A DNA stretch of 64,000 nt from NCBI RefSeq assembly GCF_963583255.1, contig NC_084815.1:11827724-11891723 (forward strand), read 5' to 3'. Each line of letters starts with the position of its first letter. The first letter of the stretch is position 1. This document shows, piece after piece, positions 10,357-20,645 of the stretch. The notes under the pieces are model-generated. The model saw only the letters and a program-made list of their open reading frames with translations, ran no database searches and was not told the DNA's origin. This DNA is from Pyrus communis. Its lineage: Eukaryota; Streptophyta; Magnoliopsida; Rosales; Rosaceae. Position numbers and translations under genes: made by a program.

Positions 10357-11802
10357 ACCCTCCCTTTGGATTGACAATGGTTGAACTTGGAAGCTTGCCT
10401 TGGTCTCGGAATTGGCCACAAATTCCGCAATCTGCCCTATTTGCTTTTCTAAGTGGTCCACCCTTTTGTCTTGGTTTTGCATTGCCTTGTTTTGATTTTC
10501 TTGCCCCTGAGACAAACTAGTAAGTAACTTAAGAATTGTAGCATTATCTAAAGACGTACCTTGATGGTTTCGGGCGGATTGGGGTTGGTTTTGGTCTTGG
10601 CCGTGGGTTTTGGTGTAAAACCCCGGGGGTTGCTGCCTAAAGCCTCCTTGTTGGTAAGGTTGTTGAGGCTCCCTCCACTTGAAATTTAGATGGTCTCTCC
10701 AACCCGGATTGTATGTATTGGAATATGGATCATTCCTTGGCTGATTTTGGCTTGGAAATCCAATGGCGTTTGCACTCTCCCATCCCCCATTCTTAATCAA
10801 TTGAGGGCACTTTTCTGAAGGATGACCTTGAATAGAACACACGCCACATACAATTGGACTTTGGATCTTCAGTCCTTCGGCCATCTGAGACACAAGAGAA
10901 GTAAGATTAGCTAATTGAGTTTGAATGTCGGATTGAGAACTTACCTCATTCACTTGTTGCCGTGGGGGGCCCTTTTGCCCAATTCCTTCATATTGTTGTG
11001 CATTGAGAGCCCGATTCGCAATGAGGTTCTTGGCTGCCATAGGGGTTTTATCCACCAACGCTCCTCCCGCCGAAGCATCAAGCATTTGCCTTTCAATGGG
11101 AAGAAGACCTTCATAGAAGTATTGAAGTAGAAGCTCCTCCTTCATTTGATGTTGAGGACATGATGCAACAAGGGTTTTAAAACGCTCATAGTATGTTGGA
11201 AAAGACTCCCCCTGACTTTGTTGAATTCCGCTAATCTTCTTTCTCAAGAGAATGACTCTTGAAGTAGGAAAGAACTTTTCAAGAAACGCCCTCTTCATGC
11301 TCTCCCAAGAAGTGACCGTTCCGGGTGCTAACTCATATAACCAATCTTTGGCCTTCTCCAATAGGGAGAACGGGAAAGCCTTCATCTTCAAAATACTACC
11401 ATCAACGTTGATTGGAGTCATGCTTAAACATACCACCTCGAACTCTTTCAAATGCTTGTTGGGATCCTCCATGGACAATCCATGGAACTTCGGAATGTGG
11501 TGTAACAAACTTGACTTCAATTCAAATTCATCAGTTTTGTCTTGAGTTGCCCTTGGGTATTGGATGCATAAGGGTACGGCATTGTCCATTCCCAAGGCGG
11601 AAAGCTCCTTGATTGTACGATTGTCCGCTGCCATGGTTTCTTCCTCCCTTTCCGTGGGCTCTTCTTCCTCCTCAAGGTTAGGAGCCGAACTAGAACTTGA
11701 TGGGTGAAGTTCTGGGTTCTTCTTCTTCTTTCTCAAAGTGCGCTCAAAATCGTCGTCAAAATCCAAGATGTTTGCACTTATAGGTTGAGAACTCCGAGTC
11801 AA
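10357..11802 (-). pseudogene. gag: E2 gag fragment (start codon lost, cut by E1)
   Basis: About 482 codons of Gag with the same layout as E1: basic/acidic N-terminus, capsid domain with KDWLYELAPGTVTSWESMK, CCHC knuckle (CGVCSIQGHPSEKC), Gln-rich spacer and a K/E/Q coiled-coil-like stretch. The initiating ATG is TTG at 11802-11800 (TTTTTGACTCGG against TTTATGACTCG in E6). Near the end a small deletion shifts the frame after IAEFVA, and the reading stops at the E1 insertion. The rest of E2 (protease onward) would lie left of E1, outside the window. Confidence 0.88.
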
Positions 11803-11885
11803 AAACTAGTACCTACAAACAAGAAAAGAAACTAGGTCAGTAGCTAAAACAAAAAGAAAACAAAAAGAAAAAAAAAGAAACAATG

Positions 11886-11911
11886 GGGGATTAGCAAAAT
11901 TGCTAATCCCC
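11886..11911 (-). other. hairpin overlapping the PBS (E2)
   Basis: Perfect 12-base arms GGGGATTAGCAA / TTGCTAATCCCC around 2 bases, directly overlapping the PBS. Confidence 0.65.
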
Positions 11912-11924
11912 GGCAACGGCGCCA
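11907..11924 (-). other. E2 primer-binding site (tRNA-Asp, perfect 18/18)
   Basis: TGGCGCCGTTGCCGGGGA on the minus strand, 6 bases inside the LTR end. Confidence 0.92.
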
Positions 11925-11930
11925 AAAATT

Positions 11931-12430
11931 TGATGTGAAATAAGATAGCACTCAAATTAGACCCTCTTTTTGACAATTGTAGTATGGATATAAGTAGGGA
12001 TCGTTCTAGGCCGGGGATTAGGAGGGATTGCTAATCTAATGAAAATTGACTCAAAGGTGTGAAAATATGCTTTAAAACACTTTAAATAAACTCACAAGAC
12101 TCTTACTAACTTGTATGACTCAAAACGAACTTTAAAGACTCAAAACAACTCAAAACAACCAAAAAGACTCAATTTAGACTACAGGACTTAATTTGGACGA
12201 AAATACACTTGGTTTTGACTCTAAAGACTCAAAAAGACTCTTTTGGACAGATTTGGAACAAGTAAGAAAAAGGGTTTTGATTTTGGACGAATTTAAAAGA
12301 AAACAAGTAACTTAAAACTTTAAAACAGATTTTGGACGAATTTAAGAAAAACTAATGGGTGATGGGATAGCCAAGGGATACTTCTCCACACATGATACAT
12401 TCAAACATAAATTGATTTCCAGTTGCTTTT
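11931..12430 (-). repeat. E2 5' LTR, 3' part (C subfamily)
   Basis: Starts TGATGTGAAATAAG (plus strand) and carries the GGGATCGTTCTAGGCCGGGGATTAGG block. It stops at 12430, where an opposite-strand LTR begins. The LTR resumes at 14514. Confidence 0.88.
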
Positions 12431-12730
12431 TGATAGGAGCATATTTAGGCGACTTACTTAGCTTGTTTTCGTGCATTTATGTTGTTAATTCATAGTTGTT
12501 TTAGTAGTTTAAGCTATTTTCGTGTGTTTTTAGGTCCTAATGGCAAAAGGAGCAAGAAAGTGCATTTTGAGGCTATTTGGAGCGTTTTTGGGCATGGATT
12601 GGATAGCTTAACAATGGAGCAAAGAGGATGGACGAAATTGAAGACTAGAAGAGCTAGGAAAGGCTACAAATCTGGTGGAAGAAGTCCTAATACAATGAAG
12701 ATAAGAAAGAAGCAAGAAACAAGGAACTTT

Positions 12731-12799
12731 ATCCAACCTTATCCAACCTTATCCAACCTTATCTTATCCTATCCTAGAAACCTTATCCTATCCTATCTC
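12731..12799 (+). repeat. ATCCAACCTT / ATCCT short tandem repeat in U3
   Basis: Three exact ATCCAACCTT decamers, then TATCCTATCC-type units. A GGATAAGGTT-type array recurs at the same place in most LTRs here (for example 3014-3070, 15740-15830, 22410-22510) with variable copy number. Confidence 0.7.
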
Positions 12800-13197
12800 T
12801 AACATTATCCTTTTCTCTCCTATCCAAATCAGGTTAGGACTTATTCCTAGCTAATAATAGGGAATTAACTACACATTTAAACACATAATTCAGTTTCTAG
12901 AAGCCCTATCCACTCAATTGCCGCAAGAACTCCATTCCTTGTAGGATTAGGAATTGCAATCCTTTTCCTACACAAATATCATGTATCCTTGGTCCTTTAG
13001 GTTTAGGAATCTGCCCTAAACCTTCCCTTCTAGAAACCTTATCTCATCCCTACATGTGTGCCGCACCTTCCCTTCTAGAATCCCTAAATCCTAGCCGAAA
13101 TTCCTATTCCAAATCCCACTTGATTTCTGCCTTGAGTTAACCTTTTTCCAATGGGATTAGGCAATCCTTTTCCTTCACTAAGTGTGCCAAACTAGCC

Positions 13198-13205
13198 TAT
13201 ATAAA
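13198..13205 (+). promoter_or_regulatory. TATA box candidate (C-subfamily LTR)
   Basis: TATATAAA followed by CTCCTTGCCGTGCC. The same box is at 34031-34038 in the E6 3' LTR. Confidence 0.5.
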
Positions 13206-14513
13206 CTCCTTGCCGTGCCATTTAATCACCACCACCCTTTCACACAACAATCATTCATTCATAAACACAACCATCCTTTGCCGTGACCTTACAACCACCC
13301 ATTCATCATTCCCCTACTTCCACACCTCCATCCCAACCTCCATACACCACCATAGACCTTGTGCCATGACTTAGCAAGGAAGAGGAGAAGGAAGACCTAG
13401 CCTTGGGCGTTTGTGCATTCGAGTTGGAGTGTTGGACGTTTCTAGGTGTAATCTATCCTTTATTGTTAATGTTTAAATCTATGTTGCTTTGTTTTGTCAT
13501 GAACATGAGAGGCTAAACTCGTTTTAGCCTAGGGATGCTTTGAAACCATGATTACATTTATAATATGAGTTGATTAAGTCCAGTTGTGATTTCATAAATT
13601 GTGAACGCAATTTACTTAACCGTTTGATGGATAACTTATTCTTGTATGTTTATTAGGGAGGCCTACTTAATTTGCATGCTTGAATTTGGGGCTAGAATAT
13701 TAGGGTGTTTCACATAATCGTCACAAACTAATATTCACTAGTAGTTAAGGTTGTTTTCACAATCATGTTAAGTAAATTCTTGGCATAAGTTTCATGCAAT
13801 TCATAGTAACGAGTGCTTCGTCAATGCTTATGGTTTTCAAAGAACTTAATGATTCTTGCTTGTATCTCTATTATGCAATTCATGTAGGGAACTTGTGGGG
13901 AATGCTTTGGGTTGTCGTATGCAATCATCCAATTCAATAACGTGAGGAAAATCTGAGGGTTAATTAGTGCAATTCACGGTTAATCTGGGGTGTTGAGGTT
14001 CATGGTTTATCGGAAAAGCAACTGGAAATCAATTTATGTTAGAAAGTATCATGTGTGGAGAAGTATCCCTTGGCTATCCCATCATCCATTAATTTTTCTT
14101 ATTTTCGTCCAAAATCTGTTTTAAAGTTTTAAGTTACTTGTTTTCTTTTAAATTCGTCCAAAATCAAAACCCCTTTTCTTACTTGTTCCAAATCTGTCCA
14201 AAAGAGTCTTTTTGAGTCTTTAGAGTCAAAACCAAGTGTATTTTCGTCCAAATTAAGTCCTAGAGTCTAAATTGAGTCTTTTTGGTTGTTTTTGGGTGTT
14301 TTGAGTCTTTAAAGTTTGTTTTGAGTCATATAAGTTAGTAAGAGTCTTGTGAGTCTATTTAAAGTGTTTTAAAACATATTTTTACATCTTTGAGTCAATT
14401 TTCATTAGATTAGCAATCCCTCCTAATCCCCGGCCTAGAACGATCCCTACTTATATCTATACTACAATTGTCAAAAAGAGGGTTTAATTTGTGTGCTTAT
14501 ATATTTCGCATCA

Positions 14514-16103
14514 AATTTTTCCGATAAACCATGAACCTCAACACCCCAGATTAACGGTGACATCACTAATTAACCCTCAGATTTCCCTTAAGTTAGTGGA
14601 TTGGATGACATCATACGACAACCCAAAGCATTCTTCAAAAAGTCCCCTACATGACATCATAATTGAGATACGGTCAAAGATCATTACGTTTAATGGAAAT
14701 CATAAGTATTGACAAAGCACTTGTAACTATGACATCATGATACGCATGTTAGGAATTTACTTAACATGATTGTGAAAACAACCTTAACTACTTGTGAATA
14801 TAAGTTTGTGACGATTATGTGAAACACCCTTATATTCTAGCCCCAAATTCAAGCATGCAAATTAAGTAGGCCTCCCTAATAAACATACAAGAATAAGTTA
14901 TCCATCAAACGGTTAAGTAAATTGCGTTCACAATTTATGAAATCACAACTGGACTTAATCAACTCATATTATAAATGTAATCATGGTTTCAAAGCATCCC
15001 TAGGCTAAAACGAGTTTAGCCTCTCATGTTCATGACAAAACAAAGCAATATAGATTTAAACATTGAAAATAAAAGATAGATTACACCTAAAAACGTCCAA
15101 CACTCCAACTTGAATGCACAAACGCCCAAGGCTTGGTCTTCCTTCTCCTCCTCCTTGCTAAGTCACGGCACAAGGTCTAGGGTGGTTTTGTGGATGATTT
15201 TCTGGGTTTTGGATGGATTTAGGTAGGTGGGGTGGTGCGGCAAGGGTTGATGGTGGTGTATGGAGGTTGGGATGGAGGTGTGGAAGTAGGGGAATGGTGT
15301 AAAGTGGTTATAAGGTCACGGCAAAGGGTGGATTTCTGAATGAATGTATGAATGTTGTGGGAAGGGGTGGTGGTCTAAATGGTGCGGCAAGGGTTGTTTA
15401 TATAGGCTAGTTTGGTACACTCAAGGCAGAAATCAAGTGGGGTTTGGAATAGGTAGTACGGCTAGGAATTAGGGAGTTCTAGAAGGCTAGGTGCGGCACA
15501 CATGTAGGGATAGGATAAGGTGTTCTAGAAACTGTGTTTAAGGCAGATTCCTAATCCTAAAGGGCCTAGGACATGTGATATAAGAGTAGGAAAAGGATTG
15601 TGATTCTTAAACCTACAAGGAATGGTGTCTTGCGGCATTGGTATGGATAAGTCTTCTAGAAACTGAAATAGGTGTTTAGATGTGTAATTGATTCCCCCTA
15701 ATTAGCTAGGTTTAAGTCCCAACCTGATTTGGATAGGATAGAATAGGATAATGTTAGAGTTAGGATAGGATAAGGTTTCTAGGATAGGATAAGATAAGGT
15801 TTAGATAAGATTGGATAAGGTCCCTTGTTTCTTGCTTCTTCCTTATCTTCATTGGAGTAGAACTTCTTCCACCAAATTTGCAGCCTTTCCTAGCTCTTCT
15901 TGTCTTCAATTTTGTCCATCCTCATTGCTCCATGGTTAAGCTATCCAATCCATGCCCAAAAATGCTCCAAATAGCCTCAAAATGCACTTTCTTGCTCCCT
16001 TTGCCATTAGAACCTAAAAACATACGAAAAATGTCTTAAAATACTAAAACAACTATGAATTAACAACATAAATGCACGAAAACAAGCTAAGTAAGTCGCC
16101 TAA
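14514..16103 (-). repeat. E2 5' LTR, 5' part, truncated 14 bases before its terminus
   Basis: Continues the E2 LTR after the inserted solo LTR. Four tag-word sites read GACATCA or GACATCAT (14559, 14607, 14653, 14731) where the C-subfamily partner has GAATTGCAT-type words. It ends at GTAAGTCGCCTAA. The expected ATATGCTCCTATCA is missing and E3 sequence begins, so this is a deletion junction. Confidence 0.85.
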
Positions 16104-17252
16104 TTCTTTTGATTTTTCCACAAATTTCTCTTCTTTTCTTCTTCTTTTTCTTTTTTTTTTTTTTTCTTTCCTTTTCGTGCCCTATCATCTTCCCCCACAC
16201 TCGTTTTCCGCCATATATTGACCAAAGGAGTTCACTCTAAGTCGTGCTTCACTATCCTTTAAGAACCAAGGTATGGAAAGTCCTAATCTAGGCTAGGTGA
16301 GGATAATGTGGCTAACAACGAAAATAGGCTTTGAAAAGGCTCAAGAGGGTTAATCCTATAATACATATGAAAAGGGATAGGCTTTTTGGCTTTGGCTTGA
16401 CTAACAACTTCATCTTATTGTATGTTATGCAATCAATACCATGCTTTGAATGAAATGGGCATGAGTTCTAGTATTTGGAACTATAATGAAATGCATTCTA
16501 AATAGCAACCAAGCAAAGAATGATGAGATCATGCAACGACTTTAGAAAACAAGAATTCACATATTATACTCTCCAAATAACGTTATAGGCTCAAGTCTCT
16601 CAAGGATGTAGCGTTAGTTTGAGTTTCTTCCTTCAAGCATGTTACAAAAATTGATTTTCTCTTTGTAATTACATGTGAATTCATAGGCTATAACCATAAC
16701 CAAGCATAAACCAAAGCATAAATCAACTTCCAGCCATGTTTACAACATTCTTTAATAGTCATGCAATTAAAAACTAAATCCTCATCATTGTGTTGGAAGG
16801 TGACCTAAGACACAAACAACCACACAAAAACAACTTTAAAAACAACTCTTTTTGGGTTTTTCAAAACTATTTTGTAATTTTTTTTTTTTTTTTTGTAAAT
16901 TTTCGGATTTTCTGATCAAAAGACATAAAAACACTTCAAAACACTTTAAAAACACTTAAAAACAGTGAGAAACAACACTATAAGTGATAGGTGATAAAAT
17001 CCCACGAAAATCATGTAAAATCATGCAAAAGCAATTTGGTTAACCCCCCCACACTTAAATCAAACATTGTCCTCAATGTTTCACACAAAGACTCACATCC
17101 AAACAACAATATAAACAAACTAACATGACAAAATAAAAATAATAAAGAGATAGAGATTGAGGAACGCAAATCTGATTTTGTAGCATGAATTGGTGAATTG
17201 CCCACATCCTCTCTCGTTGAATGCATGGGTTGCCTCCCAAGAAGCGCTTTCT
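16104..17252 (-). other. E3 3' noncoding region (truncated)
   Basis: Resembles 3403-5358 of E1: T/C-rich tract (about 16115-16185), PPT-like tract 2 near 16191-16202, PPT-like tract 1 at 17044-17056 with an upstream ACATTGAGGACAATGT hairpin, and the GGGAGGCAACCC block at about 17224-17260. The 3' PPT and 3' LTR are absent. Confidence 0.78.
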
Positions 17253-17921
17253 TTAACGTCGTGCAGCCGGACGAACATGCTTCGCATCCTCACTTGGAGC
17301 CCACGGCATGGATGGGATGCCCTCCACAACTTGCCCTTCAACATTTTCATAATAGGGCTTCAAACGATGCCCGTTCACCTTGAATTCTTGGCCATTCCTT
17401 AAGCTTTGGATTTGAACTGCGCCATGTGAAAAGACATTAGTAACAACAAAAGGTCCAATCCACTTAGAACGTAACTTACCAGGAAATAAACGAAGGCGGG
17501 AATTAAAAAGTAAAACTTTTTGCCCTATGGAGAATGTTTTGCTTCGGATCATCTTGTCATGGAAAGCTTTGGTCTTTTCCTTGTAAATGCAAGCATTCTC
17601 ATATGCTTCACGCCGAAGTTCCTCAAGTTCATTCAATTGCAACTTTCTATGCATTCCAGCCGCATCTATGTCCATGTTGAATGTCTTGATCACCCACTGA
17701 GCCTTGTGCTCCAACTCCACGGGGAGATGACATGGCTTGCCATACACTAGCCGAAAAGGGGACATGCCTATTGGTGTCTTGTATGCCGTCCTATAGGCCC
17801 ATAATGCATCCTCCAAACGCACACTCCAATCTTTTCTTGTTGGTCCAACGGTCTTCTCCAAGATTTGCTTGATTTCTCTATTGGACACCTCGGCTTGGCC
17901 ATTGGTTTGGGGATGGTAAGG
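17253..17921 (-). pseudogene. int: E3 integrase C-terminal fragment
   Basis: 223 codons. The frame opens at the E4 LTR boundary with [14 protein letters not shown], so it includes the catalytic Glu of the DDE integrase core but not the two Asp. It continues through [18 protein letters not shown] and the C-terminal segment [14 protein letters not shown]...GHRLKPYY to a stop after HVRPAARR. The tail after KPYY differs from E5, so E3 is a different subfamily. The 5' part was separated by insertion of E4. Confidence 0.85.
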
Positions 17922-19890
17922 TGATGCGAAAATTACTTAACACACAAATTAAACCCTCTTGTTGACAATTGTAGTAGATATGTAAGTAGGGATCGTTCTT
18001 AAACCGGGGATTAGGAGGGATTGCTAAACACTCTAAACTGACTCAAAATCGTAAAAACAAAGTTTAAACACTCAACTAGACTCAAAGAATGCAAAACTAA
18101 ACTATAAAAACACCAAAACGAACCAAAAGACTCAAAACAGCAAACAAACACTCAAAACTACCTTAAAAACACTTTCTGGGCAGTTTTGAACACTTTACTC
18201 AAATCTGGACGAAATTAAGTTGTCACTTGACTCAAAACTCTTAAAAACATCAACTAAATTGATTTCTAACTAATCTAACACTTTAAATTAATGGGGGAAT
18301 TGGTTTTGATGAAAATTAAGTAAATTAAGACAAGAACAAAGAAAACAGATTCTTTAGACTAAATTAGGTGAATTGATGAATGATGGGCTAACTAGAGGGT
18401 TCTTCTCCACACATGACACACTTGCATTCAAATTGATTTCCAATTGCTTCTTTCAATAAATCATGAAACTCAATACCCCAAGTTAACCGTGAATAGCACT
18501 TTTTTAACTTTCAAGTTTTCCTTAAGTTATTGAATTGGATGGGAATGCGTATACAACAATTCAAAACATTCTCTAAAAGTCCCTTACGTGAAAAGCACAA
18601 TAAAGGTACAATCAAAGATCATTAAGTTTCATGAAAACTATAAGTATTGACGAGGCAATTGTTACTATGAAAAGCATGAAACTTTTGCCAAGAATTCACT
18701 TAACGCGATTGTCGATAAACGACCTCGACTACTAGCAAATATAAGGTTATAACTATTGGATGTAATCAATTCATCTTGCAAGCATAATCATGGTATTGAA
18801 TAGCCCCCTAGCCAAAAGGCTTAGTTCCTCATGTTCACAAAACAAAGGAAAACAGATTTATACATTGTAAATATAAGAAAGAGAACACCTAAATACTCCA
18901 ACGATCCAATGTTGAATAGCTAGAATCTTCAAGCAATCTTCTTCCTCTCCTTTGCTACGGCACAAGAGGTTCTAGTGAGTTTAGGGGGTTATGGATGATG
19001 TAGAATGATGGATTTAGGGTTGGGATGGATGTAGGGGATGGCAAGGGTTGGTTTTGGGCAGAAAATATGGAGAATGGTGAAGTATGGATGTGTTAGAGGG
19101 ATGGGATGATTTTCTGGCGTGAATGGTGAATGAATGAAACTTTGTGGCTGCTACAAGGATGTTTATTTATAGGATTTCAGGAATTAAAACCCTAGGTTAT
19201 TTAGGTAAATAGAAATTAAGTCAAAAGCTTCTAGAAATAGGAAATCAAATCAGAAATTTAAAGGAAACTTAATTAAAAGTTGCAGCAAGGGCTTGTAAGA
19301 AAGGAATGCTTTTTATTTCTGAAATTAGGCAAGAATTTTGGAATAGAAAAGGGTATGTGAGTTATGGCTGAGCTTGGTATGAAAAAGGAATGTGTTTAAA
19401 TGGTTTAAAACAGGAAACAAGGCCCTTCCTTGCACGACAAGGAAGGGAAACACAAAGGGACACACGGCATGGTTTAAGGTTGCAAGTTTTGTGACCTAGA
19501 ATAGGTAAGATCCTTTGATATTGCTGAAATATGGAGTCATTAAGGCTTAGGAAAGATTAAACCAAAATAGGAAACCTTGGCTTAACTTTCCTACTTCAAG
19601 TAGGAAACCTTCTTTGACTAGGATTCCTCATTTGATTAGGAATCCTCTTGTGATTAGGAATCCTAACTTCATTAGGTCTTCAATTTCGTCCATTCCTTTT
19701 GCTCCAAACATAAGCTATCCATTCCAAGCCCAATTTTGCTCCAAAATGCTCCAAAATGCATCTTTTTGCTTCCTTAGCCATATGAACCTAAAAACACACG
19801 AAAATGGCTTAAACTACTAAAGCAACTATGAATTAACAATATAAATGCACGAAAACAAGCTAAGTAAGTCGCCTAAATATGCTCCTATCA
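17922..19890 (-). repeat. E4 3' LTR (D subfamily, 1969 bp)
   Basis: TGATGCGAAAATTACTT...GCTCCTATCA (plus strand), directly followed by the complement of a PPT. Inserted in the E3 integrase; the left flank is TAAGG. The tag words are less uniform than in other subfamilies (GAAAAGCAC, GAAAAGCAT, GAATAGCAC). Confidence 0.9.
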
Positions 19891-20645
19891 AATTCCCCCA
19901 CACTTAGCTTTTGCTAGTCCTCGAGCAAAACAAACAAACTAAACAAAACGAAACGAAACAAAACAAACAAAAGACAATGTAAACCTTCCAACGTTGCCTC
20001 AGGGATTTCCAATGCACATAACATGTTAAAATTCATTATCTCCACAGATTGTAGTCATCTTCACACTTAAGTACATTCTTAATCATAGTCACCACATACT
20101 AGTTCACAATTAAGCATTTAAAACCATGTTTTGAATGTAGTAACATGCCTTAGAGAATTTGCTCAATTCCTTACAAGATATGCACTCAATTTTCACTCAG
20201 ATTTTCTAACTACACACCCTAATCTAGTTATATGTGAGAAGATTGATGTAAACATGAAAACGAACACTCACATATATGTATCACAAAGAAAGCAATTTCT
20301 GGAGTTAATAAGCATGTTTAGATATGATCTCATGAATGGAATGCTACTACTTAGACGCGAGAACCAGTGACACCATATGCTCATACCAAATTCAAACTCC
20401 ACAAATTGAAACACATAACACTCAAGATTGAAGTCAAGGGTTGTAATGGGGCTTGGGGTATTGGTTAACAATGGAAGGATAGGGATAACAAACATTCTTG
20501 AAGCAATAGCAAGCAAAGTAATGAAATTGAGACTTAGAATTCACTTTAAAACACAGAAATCAACTTTTAACACAAAGGGAAGATCTAAGCAACACTCAGG
20601 GCCATATTCAACATTTTGGACCCTTTCTTCAACTACCATAAACAT
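19891..20645 (-). other. E4 PPT and adjoining 3' noncoding region
   Basis: PPT AAGTGTGGGGGAATT at 19905-19891, then the region shared by all elements (TGCTCGAGGACTAGCAAAAG). The short conserved frame is at 20268-20516. Cut at 20645 by the E5 3' LTR; the rest of E4 is not seen in the window. Confidence 0.82.
20268..20516 (-). other. short conserved frame near the 3' PPT (E4 copy)
   Basis: 82 codons, with NLECYVFQFVEFEFGMSIW matching NLDCYVFQYVEFKIGLSIW of E6. This is the most divergent open copy. See 3697-3948. Confidence 0.3.

Larger units (their letters stand above)
12431..14513 (+). mobile_element. C-subfamily solo LTR inserted head-on into the E2 5' LTR (2083 bp)
   Basis: Complete TGATAGGAGCATATTTAGG...TTTCGCATCA. 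It belongs to the same subfamily as the LTR it interrupts but lies in the opposite orientation, so each half has an inverted partner beside it. Flanks are CTTTT (left) and AATTTTTCC (right); a clean 5-base duplication is not evident. No PBS, PPT or internal region is attached. Tag words are ATGCAATTC at 13794-13802 and 13873-13881, ATGCAATC at 13919-13926, and TGCAATTC at 13968-13975. Confidence 0.88.
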
